Assembly (NCBI GenBank): GCA_033439265.1
Contig: JAVTVX010000017.1
Span: forward strand, 12,298,001 to 12,362,000
Source: Dillenia suffruticosa
Taxonomy: Eukaryota; Streptophyta; Magnoliopsida; Dilleniales; Dilleniaceae
Direction of reading: 5' to 3'
Length of the DNA: 64,000 nt
Shown in pieces: positions 35,401 through 43,559 of the stretch. The notes below the pieces were generated by a model. The model worked only from the letters and a program-made list of their open reading frames with translations, was not told the DNA's origin and made no database searches. The position numbers were made by a program, and so were the translations under genes. Numbering within the stretch: the stretch's first letter is position 1; every line of letters begins with the position of its first letter.

Positions 35401-38217
35401 AAGACTAGAACTTTAGGATAGGTAGTCGTCCCATCCAGCACTCAGGTTGTTGTTTCTGCTAGTTCTCAGACTTACCACACCTATCAGTTGGACAACTCAT
35501 TCCATTCCTTCTCCTCTCTGCTTTAGAAGCAGATCAATCTGAGGCCAACTTACAGGAAAATAAACCAAATCCCATTGCTTATTTTGGTGAATTCAGAAAA
35601 TTCTTGGGCCAGTTCATCACAAGGAATAGCCCAAGAAAGAGTACACAAAAGAGTTAGGCTTAATCAGCAGCTAATGGAGTATAAAATTCATTAGGCCCCT
35701 TTTTCCTGACACCAAAATATTTGAGATTTCATTCCAACTATGTTTCACTATTGCAGTTGGAGTGTGAGATCAATGTCACTAGAAAAAACCACTGTAAGAC
35801 CTATCGAACTGAAATCTACAAAAACAACTTCTTTTGATCACATCAAGCAACTCGAGCCAAGAAATGTATAAAACCAGAAATTGTACCACTTTGATCCTTC
35901 TCTAACATTTGCAATGGTAAAAACTTCCAGAGATTCTGATGGAATATGCTTGTGACGCATCTCTTGCCCATAATAATTGAGAGGGAGTACAAGTAAGATG
36001 CAAATTACAGCAGCAATGGAGAAGATCCGCATGCTGCAGAGACAATGATATTAAAAGCATAAGTAGATTGCAAAATCAATTAACATGTAAAATTAATTTT
36101 CCATGGGCAATACAGGAATAAAAAGGGGAAACACAAGGAAGAAGCAACAATGGGTAGGCATGCTAAAGTAAATATAGAAGCGGAAACTTTGAACATGATT
36201 TTTTCCTGTCAATTTTATCACCAAACTAGGATTACTTTGCAAGCAAAAAAGTGGGGAAAAAGGTGCCAATGTGAGGAGAAAAAGAAAAAAAAAAAGGAAT
36301 ATAGAATAAAAGAGCTACTTATCAAACTTATAAAGTGAAAGACAACTTTAAAGGATAAAATTCTGATCTTTACTATTCCCATTCATCAGCTCAGTTAATC
36401 ATGGGAACTGCTCTCGAGTCCCACCGGGAAAATAAAATCAATAAGATGATTATAGTTGCACGAAAATAAAGTCTATGACAAGTACTTGTGTTATTGGAGA
36501 ACTCAAGTTATAACTTGTAAGCATCAAAAGAACTCTCTGATGAAAAGAATGTTTTTTCATATCTCAATTAGAATTGCTTTACACATATATATTTATAACT
36601 GCAGCAACTAAACAGGGAAAAAAATAAAACATGAAATTCCCTAATTTTTGGCGAATCCCATAATCTTAGGCTATAGGTCAAAAGAACCAATTCTCTAAAA
36701 TGAGGGAATATAATAATTACTAAATATTCTATTACGGTACATGATTTCTTAAAATAAAACACATGTTTGTGTTTTTCCACACTCCCCCCAAGCTGATGAA
36801 TGGATGTTATTCATTCCAAACTTGTTAACTAAACTCTAAAAACTGAACCGGATAATCCCTTTGTAAAAATATCCGCCAGCTGTTAATCCCAACCCCAGGG
36901 TCCAAAACTATTTTGCCGCTTTGAGGCTAATTTAGCCTAGTTCTTATATCTTATTTCAGTTTCATCCCAACTCTATAAGCCCGGCTCAGCACTCCTTTTT
37001 AACTGCCAGACTCATTTCAGTCTCTTTTTTGCATTTGTTGGCTGCTATTTTGAGAATTTGACATTTTTTGAGGCAGTTCATTGTGATTTGGCATGAAAGA
37101 GAGTGTTTAATATAATGATAGTTCAGTTAAGGTTACATCTATCTTTATGGTATATCTTATGTGTTATTGTTTCTGATTTCGTTAATATAGCTACAGGAGG
37201 CTACCATACACTGTGTCAATCACTGATGTATCCACTCCTATTTCTCTCTGATTACAACTTCTCACGTTAACAAAAAAAAGTGGGGTCCTGCAAAAAATTC
37301 AGAGATGCAAACTATTTAAATAGGATTACTAACAAAGCATGCATATTAAGAACAAGAAGATAGTTGCCTCCAACTTGGTAGTTTTTTAGGATTGAATTTT
37401 ATAAAAATAGAAATTAGTCAAACAACAAATCACCAACCGCTGCAAATAGCTGGCAGAATAGACTCTATGATCCAAAACCAGGTCCAAAAGCCTGGATTTT
37501 GCATCAGGGTGGGTTCTTGGGTCTTTGAAGATTCTTATTGGTCTCTGAATGCCAGCAGTGGGTAGTTCATGAATTAGCTAGAGTTGACTAGTAAAACAAC
37601 TACAACAACTACAGCCTAAGTCTTAATCCCAAATTTTGGGACGGTCGTTTGAAAGACCAATATAAAACAAAAACATAAAATTAAAATTAAAATTTGAAAA
37701 TAAAAATAGAAAAGATAACAGAAAAAAGAGAAAAAAAAAAAAAAAAAAAAAACAAAACAAAACAAAACAAAAACAAAAACTATCCACAGAAACTTAAAAT
37801 AATAAGAGAGATGATAAATAAATAAATAAATAAAACAACTAAAAAAATAAAAATAATAAATAAATAAATAAATAAGATAAAACTTTGGCATAGGCATCAC
37901 ATGTCATCTTAAACAAGAAATGGCGGAACCAATCACCTGAAAACGAGCATCCTGAGAAACACAACAGCATCAAGGCCACTAACACTTAATATTTCTGCTT
38001 CTGATGTTTCCCATGCTTTTAAAATCCAGCTAGGTGATGGAAACAATCTATCAAGAGAAAAGGGGTCACCCATTTTTGATTGTACTTGCGCAAGCCTCCT
38101 TCCAAAATATACGTTGACATTAGATGGTTGCTTTCTCAGTATTGAGTATAGCAACAAGAGAAGCACGCAAAGACCTATGTTGATCCCAGCAGATGTTAAA
38201 AGTGCAGCTAGGTTCAT
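4457..38217 (-). CDS. RXW8: CSC1/OSCA-like hyperosmolality-gated channel family protein, RXW8 type
   Basis: Eleven coding exons on the minus strand join in phase to 2226 nt (741 codons plus stop): 38217-37937, 36033-35887, 30695-30632, 30502-30299, 21201-21016, 15698-15400, 11500-11224, 10797-10519, 5127-4894, 4811-4634 and 4533-4457. All ten introns are GT-AG. The start is the ATG opening [14 protein letters not shown], the conserved N-terminus of this group. The order fits the family: first membrane segment (about residues 3-25), two more (about 94-163), a cytosolic RRM-like domain (about 165-310), then the multi-helix pore region (DUF221/RSN1_7TM, about 350-645) and a polar cytosolic tail. 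Hallmarks include [43 protein letters not shown] and [22 protein letters not shown]. Relatives are mechanosensitive, osmotically gated cation channels at the plasma membrane; RXW8 itself is less well studied. The length is normal (family about 720-770). The oddity is its extent of nearly 34 kb, with several transposon insertions in introns. Confidence 0.93.
4634..4811 (-). CDS. RXW8: CSC1-like gene, coding exon 10
   Basis: Polar cytosolic tail, [20 protein letters not shown] to DPENAKP. It is separated from exon 9 by an 82-bp intron. Acceptor CATACAG|ATTCTT, donor CCAG|GTATGT. Confidence 0.9.
4894..5127 (-). CDS. RXW8: CSC1-like gene, coding exon 9
   Basis: Seventy-eight codons, from [17 protein letters not shown] to PIFKKIAAE. 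It holds the last two membrane helices and the conserved [12 protein letters not shown] at the membrane exit. Acceptor TTTTCAG|ATTCTC, donor CAGAG|GTAATG. A (GA)n run of 24 bp sits in the intron just upstream of the acceptor (CT-rich in the transcript). Confidence 0.93.
5128..10518. other. Intron 8 of CSC1-like gene (5.4 kb)
   Basis: I recognise no gene here. It holds a (GA)n run at 5152-5175, a TA/CA microsatellite near 9763-9806 and a possible Helitron end at 10265-10294. The short ORFs are not conserved-looking. Confidence 0.6.
10265..10294 (+). mobile_element. Possible Helitron 3' end remnant
   Basis: CCCGTTGCAACACGCAGG is a damaged version of the GC hairpin common at plant Helitron 3' ends. 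It is followed after a short spacer by TTTTACTAG and then a T. The stem has mutations and no matching 5' TC end was found, so the element size is unknown. Confidence 0.35.
10519..10797 (-). CDS. RXW8: CSC1-like gene, coding exon 8
   Basis: Ninety-three codons in phase 0, from [20 protein letters not shown] to LVYRNQ. It encodes two or three pore-region helices, including [20 protein letters not shown]. Acceptor TTGCAG|GCTACC, donor CCAG|GTTAGC. Confidence 0.93.
11224..11500 (-). CDS. RXW8: CSC1-like gene, coding exon 7
   Basis: Acceptor TGTGTAG|GAGATT completes the Lys codon. The exon encodes pore-region helices, including [20 protein letters not shown], a loop rich in Lys/Ser (GRKKSACC) and the helix [14 protein letters not shown], and ends [17 protein letters not shown]. 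Confidence 0.93.
12230..12530. repeat. Diverged direct repeat, copy 1
   Basis: Shares with 14455-14780 a colinear series of words: TTTTAGGCCTTTAAATGAGT, ATGACAAG, ATGAAATT, TTTCCAGGA, TCTTCATTATTTTGATT and TTTACC. It could be one LTR of an old element whose second LTR is copy 2, or a segmental duplication. No terminal TG..CA was identified. Confidence 0.5.
12770..12890 (-). mobile_element. LINE 3' end remnant
   Basis: ACAATAACAATAAATAACAAAG, then CTTAATCC.AAATTTTGGGG, then GACCAATATA and ACTATCCA.AGAAACTTAA matches the segment at 37597-37800 and, reversed, the tail of the LINE fragment at 57.7 kb. It reads as the TTG-repeat tail and 3' UTR of a plant L1-like element on the minus strand. Confidence 0.45.
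13205..13793 (+). mobile_element. Solo LTR (589 bp)
   Basis: Begins TGTTGAAG and ends TTATAACA, so it has TGTT...AACA termini. It is flanked by CGATG (13200-13204) and TGATG (13794-13798), a 5-bp duplication with one mismatch. It contains a TATA-like CTATATAAAT near 13597 and a CT-rich, AATACAATAC-containing 3' part, as in plant LTRs. No internal element sequence is present on either side, so it is a recombination product. Orientation is antisense to the host gene. Confidence 0.65.
14455..14780. repeat. Diverged direct repeat, copy 2
   Basis: Same word order as 12230-12530 in the same orientation, about 2.2 kb apart, with the solo LTR nested between them. Clearly older than the solo LTR insertion, judging by divergence. 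Confidence 0.5.
15400..15698 (-). CDS. RXW8: CSC1-like gene, coding exon 6
   Basis: Starts at CATGTAG|GAATGT with [19 protein letters not shown], the end of the cytosolic domain. It continues through the family signature [20 protein letters not shown] into the next membrane helix ([19 protein letters not shown]). Donor GAGAAA|GTAAGT leaves two bases of a Lys codon. Confidence 0.93.
16194..16646 (+). other. Unrecognised 150-codon ORF inside intron 5
   Basis: ATG at 16194, stop at 16644-16646. The product begins [14 protein letters not shown] and is rich in Gly, Asn and His, with no domain I recognise, no signal peptide and no clear membrane segment. It lies antisense to the CSC1-like gene. 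An ORF of this length can arise by chance, so it is recorded rather than claimed as a gene. Confidence 0.15.
17525..17556. repeat. (TA)n microsatellite at Helitron insertion site
   Basis: An almost pure TA run abuts the CTAG end of the Helitron. AT-rich targets are usual for Helitron insertion. Confidence 0.8.
17569..17587 (-). other. Helitron 3' hairpin
   Basis: Perfect 6-bp stem GGCTGT/ACAGCC around a 7-nt loop, 8 nt inside the CTAG terminus. It serves as the end signal for rolling-circle transposition in this superfamily. Confidence 0.75.
19290..20560 (+). repeat. Polypurine tandem array, period about 175-200 bp
   Basis: About 1.27 kb consists almost only of A and G on the plus strand. 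A less degenerate block (AAATCGGTGACAATGGAA and variants) recurs near 19378, 19556, 19938, 20137 and 20310. Spacings of about 178, 382 (twice 191), 199 and 173 indicate a diverged tandem repeat with one block eroded. The long Phe-rich minus-strand ORFs across it are artefacts of the composition. In the host transcript this tract is a polypyrimidine run. Confidence 0.75.
21016..21201 (-). CDS. RXW8: CSC1-like gene, coding exon 5
   Basis: Sixty-two codons in phase 0, from [10 protein letters not shown] to DFKTKIK. It is the variable middle of the cytosolic domain and contains [11 protein letters not shown]. The 9.1 kb intron 4 precedes it in the transcript. Acceptor GGTCAG|GGTGC, donor AAAG|GTCAGA. 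Confidence 0.88.
23119..23514 (+). repeat. Element A 5' LTR
   Basis: TGTTATGAAAG to CACCCCTAACA. It is followed by ACTGGTCTGACCTGCCGCC, the likely primer-binding region; element C has nearly the same sequence at this place. I could not assign the priming tRNA. Confidence 0.9.
23640..24760 (+). pseudogene. Element A gag, broken
   Basis: Fragments read [18 protein letters not shown] and [15 protein letters not shown] text parallel to the better preserved gag of element C. A CCHC knuckle, [14 protein letters not shown], lies at 24686-24727. Several in-frame stops and at least one frameshift separate the pieces. Confidence 0.75.
24900..25990 (+). pseudogene. Element A protease and reverse transcriptase, broken
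   Basis: The protease is marked by MVDSG followed, in another frame, by [15 protein letters not shown]. The reverse transcriptase shows [51 protein letters not shown] and [15 protein letters not shown]. The catalytic FFDDILIYS region is present at about 25953-25978 but out of frame. Stops occur in the PMV*ELLD and LIL*SGYHQ positions, so no active enzyme is encoded. Confidence 0.8.
25994..26608 (+). pseudogene. Element A reverse transcriptase thumb and RNase H segment
   Basis: A 204-codon open stretch. It includes RRKKCQFG-like and [20 protein letters not shown] text, which ends the reverse transcriptase. [17 protein letters not shown] and [18 protein letters not shown], the RNase H domain of Ty3/gypsy pol, follow. 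It ends at a premature TAG just before the expected linker to integrase. Confidence 0.82.
26651..27700 (+). pseudogene. Element A integrase, broken
   Basis: An HHCC zinc finger (HETPKAGH...CLVC) within 26651-27214 is typical of retroviral-type integrase. The catalytic core follows as scraps ([13 protein letters not shown], [12 protein letters not shown]) in shifting frames to about 27.7 kb. Not functional. Confidence 0.75.
27716..28210 (+). pseudogene. Element A pol C-terminus with chromodomain-like tail
   Basis: A 164-codon open stretch. [20 protein letters not shown] and [11 protein letters not shown] are the conserved integrase C-terminus of chromoviruses. [20 protein letters not shown] is a diverged chromodomain, and the tail ends [10 protein letters not shown] just before the 3' LTR. 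Confidence 0.8.
28203..28600 (+). repeat. Element A 3' LTR
   Basis: Same ends as the 5' LTR, preceded by the purine-rich CAGCAGGGGCAA polypurine-tract candidate. The TATAAATAG near 28399 is a promoter-like TATA box. Confidence 0.9.
29572..29827. mobile_element. Possible small inverted-repeat element
   Basis: The left edge CTAGTTGGAAAGTGGCCCCT and the right edge AGGTGTACCTCCAACTAG face each other about 250 bp apart and share CTAGTTGGA. Match beyond nine bases is weak, so this may be a degraded MITE or chance. Confidence 0.25.
30299..30502 (-). CDS. RXW8: CSC1-like gene, coding exon 4
   Basis: Sixty-eight codons in phase 0, from [13 protein letters not shown] to NSKVQKLM. It starts the cytosolic domain, with [10 protein letters not shown], the usual beginning of its RRM-like fold. 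Acceptor CCTTCAG|GAG, donor AATG|GTAGGC. Confidence 0.92.
30632..30695 (-). CDS. RXW8: CSC1-like gene, 64-nt micro-exon 3
   Basis: The exon is only 64 nt long. The acceptor CCTCAG|GCTTTGG completes the Trp codon split across the 5.2 kb intron 2. It encodes [20 protein letters not shown] plus F, the third membrane helix, and ends at TACTTT|GTAAGG. Without it the frame and the helix count both fail, which is strong support for it. Confidence 0.9.
30983..31504 (+). repeat. Element B 5' LTR
   Basis: TGATAGAG start; the terminal CA has decayed to CG. A TATA-like CTATAAATAG lies at about 31302. The primer site TTGGTATCAGAGC follows at 31506-31518. Confidence 0.85.
31760..34385 (+). pseudogene. Element B gag-pol remnant
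   Basis: Gag text ([14 protein letters not shown], [15 protein letters not shown]) runs to about 32.2 kb, with a damaged zinc knuckle near 32.45 kb. Protease is seen as [19 protein letters not shown] (32524-32580). Reverse transcriptase occupies about 33.25-33.9 kb with [32 protein letters not shown] and [10 protein letters not shown]. At about 34.0 kb the frame jumps to [20 protein letters not shown], the integrase C-terminal part. Several stops interrupt all of it. Confidence 0.8.
32976..33197 (+). repeat. 111-bp in-frame tandem duplication in element B
   Basis: Two copies with a period of 111 bp (37 codons). [20 protein letters not shown] and [20 protein letters not shown] occupy the same place in each, and both end FSDVAP.DLP. 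The unit lies in the protease to reverse-transcriptase linker and keeps the frame. Confidence 0.85.
34425..34940 (+). repeat. Element B 3' LTR
   Basis: Preceded by AAGACAAGGAGAGA, a polypurine tract. It starts TGATAGAG and ends ATGTCA. It shows clearly more differences from its partner than the element A pair, so insertion is older. Confidence 0.85.
35887..36033 (-). CDS. RXW8: CSC1-like gene, coding exon 2
   Basis: The acceptor is TCTGCAG|CATGCGG, completing a split Ser codon. The exon encodes a membrane helix ([20 protein letters not shown]) and the loop with [12 protein letters not shown]. The donor is AAAGTG|GTACAA, leaving two bases of a Trp codon. Confidence 0.92.
36780..36905 (-). pseudogene. 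Copia pol C-terminus and polypurine tract fragment
   Basis: On the minus strand the text ADIFTKGLS is followed, after a frameshift, by [13 protein letters not shown] and GGGGGGAG, then TGTGGAAAA. This is the standard end of Ty1/copia RNase H, its polypurine tract and the first bases of a 3' LTR. The remainder of the element is missing or too diverged to delimit. It is in the sense orientation of the host gene. Confidence 0.6.
37590..37800 (-). mobile_element. LINE 3' end remnant
   Basis: ACAACTACAACAACTACAGC at the low end is a TTG-type LINE tail read in reverse. It is followed by CTTAATCCCAAATTTTGGGA and GACCAATATA, shared with 12770-12890. There is no coding part. Confidence 0.5.
37937..38217 (-). 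CDS. RXW8: CSC1-like gene, coding exon 1
   Basis: Encodes residues 1-93 and two bases of codon 94. It contains the first transmembrane segment and the [16 protein letters not shown] and [15 protein letters not shown] motifs. The donor is TTTTCAG|GTGATT. The frame is open upstream of the chosen ATG, but homologous proteins start at this methionine. Confidence 0.93.
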
Positions 38218-38339
38218 CTCTATCCACAATATCAGCACAGAGGACTCACAAGCCCAAAAAAACACCTTGCAAGCACATTGACATTTCCCCCAATTATTAG
38301 ATGCTGGAACTGTCTCTAGACCCTCCACTCTATCAAGTG
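38218..38339 (-). other. Probable 5' UTR part of CSC1-like exon
   Basis: A strong acceptor (TTCTTTTGCAG|CAC) lies 122 nt upstream of the start codon and would splice a leader intron of about 1.95 kb (38340-40291). This is inferred from splice-site quality and needs transcript evidence. Confidence 0.5.
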
Positions 38340-40291
38340 CTGCAAAAGAAATCACATAGTAAGACTAAATTGCATCCTGAAAATACCATTGTCACTGCCC
38401 AATTGCTCATTCAGAGTTAAAATCTTTAACTAAAAGAGTAGACATCAAAAGAATAATTGTAGTCAGGTAAACATATGAAGCAATAAAAATCCATAAGGGG
38501 GCCACCTAACTACACAAAATTAGTGTTCGCATGAGAGAAACTCATCAAACCAAGAAAGGAAAAGCTCCAATAATATAAATCCATTTAATCTTGGTCATTC
38601 AGATGTATGGGGTCCTAATCAAGTCACCTCCAAATTTGGATTTGTTATTTTGTAACACCCATTGATGACTATTCCTCTATCTGTTGTGTGACACCTGACG
38701 GAGTCTCACTTTTTGTCCCACATTGGTTGTGTTTCATTCAATGTCTACCTATTAATAAAACTAGCATGGTTGAGGTAGTATTCCCTCACTATTTTACAAA
38801 GAATATTAAGAACTAGATTTTCTGATAGAGAAAAGAAGTATACTAAATAGAGTAGGAAAATACATAAGACCTAGATTCCTCCAAGGCCAGAACAGCAAAG
38901 TTCAAAATGTGTGGTTGTATTTATATAAAATGTGACTGTTTTCAAAAGACCAAGAAAAATGGTTGTATTTCGTTGCTAGAAAGCTTTAGTATTGTTGCCA
39001 AGGAAAAGCATGCAGTATCAAATGTAACGTCACACATTTCGAGTTGAAGATTTGAGTTGAATTTACAGTTTGCACACTGAGCAAGGTTCACAAATTTAGA
39101 TGATCAAAACAAAAACCATCCTCCCCTAAAACAGAAAATCGGTGCCAGATCTCTCTCATTCTGATAAAAAATACTGGTTATATTCAGTACCAGTTCTTCC
39201 TAGCGCACCCAATGGATGCTAATAGTAGCATAAACCAGACCCAAGAGATCACACACACTCCACTAGCAACGATAGAACAAGGAAGTGAGTTATGGTGACT
39301 TTAGCACGAAAACATCAACTAGCCAAGAACTTTCCGCTTTTATTATTTTTCATTAAAAAAAATCTCTTATGCAAAGCCTTCAGTTTTGAGTAACAAGAGG
39401 TCAACTTGTTCAATGAGATGCAAAAGCAACAAAGAAGGTGTATTCTCAGATTTTTTTTCCTCACATTAAAGGCAACAGATGCAATTTACCTGGTTTTTTT
39501 CCTTAATTTTCCTTCATTGATGTTTAACTTATAGAATTACTGCAAATATTGATTATTGAACAATGGTTCCGAACCTACAGCGAGAAAATTATCAAAATCT
39601 ATAAGAATTTTTAACTGACACCATGTCTGACTGCAAGGTTCATCAATAGATGAAGCAAATTTACTTTACTTTTAAAAATTCAATGTCCTAAGGGGAGTGA
39701 AGAGATTTTCCTAAACCAACTCCATGAGGCCACAATCTATTCTGGGAGGACATAATTATCTTCTGATAGAATTCACTGAACTATAGTGATTTAATCTGAA
39801 ATTAAAAAAAAAAAACAACCACAAATGATCCCAAGCCATCAAATCCCCTCTCAATTTCTCACACTTCCTGCCATCTGGAAAATTGCTGTAAATGCTCCGA
39901 CCGATTCTATCTCATGCCACCGATGGCCCACTCAAACCAAACATGTACTCCAAATTAGTACCATAGATTAGCAGTATGAACTTGAGGCAGTTGGATACAC
40001 ATGCGTTGGGATCGGAGTCACGGCATGTGATGAAAAAGAAAATCAAGAGAAACAAATAGTCCATGCTTACCAGAGCAATGAAGGAAGGGATTTTTTAACA
40101 ATAGTTATTAAGAAAGAACATACACAAAAATGTCAAATCACTAGTCCATAACCCAGTTAAATTAAGTCTAGAAAATTCATAACGGGGAACAGACGAATGG
40201 GATATCATTCCAACAACAACAGCCATAAACTAAATTAAATCATCGACTACAAGAACCTAGAGGCAAATCAAAAGGCAGAGAGAATTTTTAC
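38340..40291. other. Probable leader intron of CSC1-like gene
   Basis: About 1.95 kb between inferred UTR exons. It holds a copia integrase scrap at 38586-38700 and otherwise no recognisable feature. Confidence 0.5.
38586..38700 (+). pseudogene. Copia integrase core fragment
   Basis: NLGHSDVWGPNQVTSKFGF, then after a one-base frameshift VTPIDDYSSICC. The HSDVWGP and DDYS motifs are the start of the Ty1/copia integrase core with its first catalytic Asp. Fewer than 45 codons remain. Confidence 0.65.
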
Positions 40292-40620
40292 CAGAATGAG
40301 AACTGAGAGGAGAGAGAATCAGAAAAAGAGAAGGAAGTGGAATTGCAGTTGTTGGGTAGATAAGAAGAACCACACCAATTCCTTTGCAGAATATTGGATG
40401 TGATTTCTTACGCCACTCTCAAGCTTTGCTTCGACTTCAAACGCGAACAAAGAAAGACAGAGAGAGAGAGAGAGATAAACCCTAAAGAGAACTGAAAGAG
40501 AAGGCAATTATTATCGAAATGAACACGAAACTTGGCGCTTAGGAAACTCTCTCTCTCTCTATCTTTCTCTTTCCTCCTAAAAAGCTTAGATTCGGTTTGA
40601 AATGGAAAAGGCTCCCTCCC
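40292..40620 (-). other. Probable first non-coding exon and leader of CSC1-like gene
   Basis: A CATTCTG|GTAAAAATT donor at 40292/40291 follows a locally GC-richer stretch with CT/GA runs (about 40459-40476 and 40550-40562), the usual composition of plant leaders. The transcription start is not determined; about 40.6 kb is a guess. Confidence 0.45.
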
Positions 40621-40688
40621 AACCGCGGAGAGTGTTGGGGTTCGCTGTCTAATGGACTTGGACTTACTTGCGTCACCCGGAAGGACCG

Positions 40689-40696
40689 CCACGTGG
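40689..40696. promoter_or_regulatory. Palindromic G-box/ABRE-like CCACGTGG
   Basis: A perfect CCACGTGG palindrome lies just upstream of the inferred leader of the CSC1-like gene. CACGTG cores bind plant bZIP and bHLH factors, and ACGTGG is the core of abscisic-acid response elements. This could fit osmotic regulation of an OSCA relative, but it is a motif match only. Confidence 0.4.
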
Positions 40697-41752
40697 AGAG
40701 TCTAACATGGATGAGTGGGAGGGGGTAGTTGTGGATAGGGAAGCCAACGGTCGCATATGGAGCGAATTTTAGACTATTCTTTTAAAAACATTAGCATCAA
40801 TAAAATAAAAAATCATAACTAATACTATAATTTCCGAATTTACAAATTTTAAATCTTAAATCCTAAATACTATGATTTAAAAAACTAAAAAAATAATCTA
40901 ATCGAATTTATGAATTTTTAATAATCCAACCCGACACTATACTCTATTTCTCAAATTCATGTGCCTTTCTATTCCTCTCCATTAAGATAAAATCAGAATG
41001 ATTAAGACACGAAAAAATCAAAAATACTAAATACTTGATTATAGAAATATAAAATATAATAAATCTTATCTATTTTCGATCAAAACCGGACCATGTCATT
41101 AGTCTCAAAAACTCAAAATTTATCCTATGATAGATTTTGCTAATGAAAATATTCACGGCTACCACCTAGTGGTTTTGACTTGATATGGTAGATAATTTCA
41201 AAAGTTAGAACCACTTATTTTCTCTCGGTGTCTCTCTCACTCTCTCTAAAAATTGATTTCATTTCTTTAAGATTTTAAAAATACAACCAAAATTGATGAA
41301 GGAGAAAGACCTGACTGAACTGAAATTGAAGGGAGAAAGGTTGTCAGCGGGGAGAAGGAGGAAGGCATAGCAAAGGAGAGGCTGCATGTGCATGATGCAT
41401 GCATGAGTTGATTAGGTTTAGAGATGAAATGGTTTCAAATGATTTTAGGAAAAAATTTATTAAATATTAATTTTATTTTATTAAAAATTTATATTTGAGT
41501 ATCATGTTAGAGTTTGGTCGAATTTTTTAGAAATTAAATCATATTCAAATAAATCCGATTTAAGAAGAAATATCAATAAGTAGGATCAGATTGCTAGAGT
41601 ATACATCATATCAGATATTGCCAAATGTGGAGTTGTCCACCAACTGTCCATGGTTTCTCTTTCTTCATTCACACACGTAAGCATTTGGGAAGTCCAGCCT
41701 AGCCTAGCCCACCCATCTTTTATTCCAATTTAAAATGGAGAATATATTTTGA

Positions 41753-41870
41753 GACAAATTACATTTTTGCCCTTATAGTTTGGACAAAAATCACAAATTT
41801 CTCCTAGGACAAAAAAATATTTATTTATGCCCTTACAGTTTTAAAAAGTGTGGTAAGTGAATGGAAACGG
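41753..41870 (+). repeat. MULE left terminal inverted repeat
   Basis: Starts GACAAATTACATTTTTGCCC. It pairs with the right repeat over roughly 115 bp. Confidence 0.7.
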
Positions 41871-42850
41871 AGATCTAATAGGATATCGTAAAATACCGAT
41901 TATACCCCTCTTAAAAGGTTATTCTTTCGAAACTCTAAAACACACCAATTTTTTCATGATAAAGAGAGAGAGAAGATGAATGGCGATTGAATATTTTGAG
42001 TGAGGGAATTTTCCATTTCCATTTGAGTGAGGGGATAAGATCGAGCATTTTTCGGAGTGAGAAACCAAGATCAAATGCACTATCGGGTAAGAATTTGTAG
42101 TTTTTTTTTATATACCTAAGATTTCAGATTTTTCTAAATTCGAATTTTTAGTGATGGAAAATAAAATTTTTCAAATAATTTCGGTAAGTGGAAAAGGATC
42201 GACACGATCGAATATTTTTCGGATTTCGAAATCAAGATCGAAGGCATTATCAGGTAAGTAGATCTATGGTTTTGATATTTTTCTAAGTTTGAATGTTATT
42301 TCTATGTTTTTTTGTTTTCCTTATAAAACACATATTAGACACTGATGGGAAACTTAAGGGTCGATTTTAGCGGGATCCAGTAGAGGGAGATTGAATATAG
42401 AAAAATTTTTGAAAAATATAGATAAATCTGGTGAGGGAATTTCTTTTCTAAGTTTTTCTTTTACTGTAAAACTAATTTAAGATTTTGACGAATTGTTGGT
42501 TTGGATATAGGATAATATTTGAACTGTACATGATGTATGATGGTGTAGGGTCGTTCTCATCCGTAGGACTATAGGATAATTTTATTTTATCTAAACAGTG
42601 GATTTATCATCTCGTAAATGAGTCTGTTGGGTCAACCTCATCCATTAGAAAGGGTCTAACAGTTCACTACAAGAGGTGCTTTCAAGAAGATTATAATTCC
42701 AAGATTTGCAAGAATTTTATTCACCCCAACACCCCAACAGCAAATTTAACAAGTTTGATAGTTTCTGTTTTAATTGTAATTCATTCAATTAATTTGAATA
42801 TTTTATCATATTATTGATATTAATTGTTTTATTGGTTTAAATACCAACAG

Positions 42851-43020
42851 GGTCTACTATTTCTCAACAACTTGGGAGTAGATTCAATGATGAGCATAGA
42901 ATACAATATGCATCCAGAACTCCTATATCACAAGCAACTTTTAATGATTATGACCATTCAGATGATTGCATAGGAGTACAACAATTAAGAAAATACCAAA
43001 TAGATCTCCTGAATTTATAG
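42851..43020 (+). other. Possible captured terminal exon in the MULE
   Basis: After an AG acceptor-like ACCAACAG, one frame is open for 56 codons (STISQQLGSRFNDEHRIQYA... to a TAG at 43018-43020) with a soluble, protein-like composition. A second frame is also mostly open, so this may be chance. I do not recognise the peptide. Confidence 0.2.
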
Positions 43021-43559
43021 ATCTAGTGGTCTAGTTTGGTATGTTGAAATTGGTGTCTAGTTTGCGAATAGATTTCCTCAAATTGGTGAAAAATAATTGG
43101 TTTTTGTAATTAAGATGTTACTAGTATTTAAAACTTATATTTCGTATGAACAACTTGTATTTGAAACAACATGTATTTGATATGAAATTGGTACTTAGAT
43201 TGTTGATTTGCAATAGAATATAATGTTAAACAATACTCTCATTGTTATATTTGTTAGGCATAATGATTCATGTCTTCTTGTTCTTAAGGCAAAATAACCT
43301 CTAATGATGTCTGTTGGAAGGACATATGCTTAGAAGTATAGCTAGACTAACAGAATCAAATTTGTGTGTTCATATGGATTCAGTTCTTAGTGCAAATGGA
43401 AGCACAAATCTCTTACCTTCAAAATGCCCACAGCTCCTTAATCTTGTAAATGGTCTTTGAAGTTCAATTAATTCGACAAAGGAGTAGCATTTGTCAACAA
43501 AGTTGAGTTTTGATGATAATCAATTTTAAATAAAAATGTATATCTCTTAGATCAAATAT

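Larger units (their letters stand above)
30696..35886. other. Intron 2 of CSC1-like gene (5.2 kb)
   Basis: Mostly occupied by LTR element B (30983-34940). The flanks contain a C13 run (30846-30858) and no recognisable coding sequence. Confidence 0.6.
36034..37936. other. Intron 1 of CSC1-like gene (1.9 kb)
   Basis: Contains a copia pol C-terminal fragment (36780-36905, minus) and a LINE 3' remnant (37590-37800, minus), plus A-rich and AAAC/AAAT repeats around 37.73-37.87 kb. Confidence 0.6.

Noticed and set aside
37616..37900. 94-codon minus-strand ORF rich in Phe and Tyr
   Set aside because: Produced by A-rich AAAT/AAAC repeats following a LINE tail.
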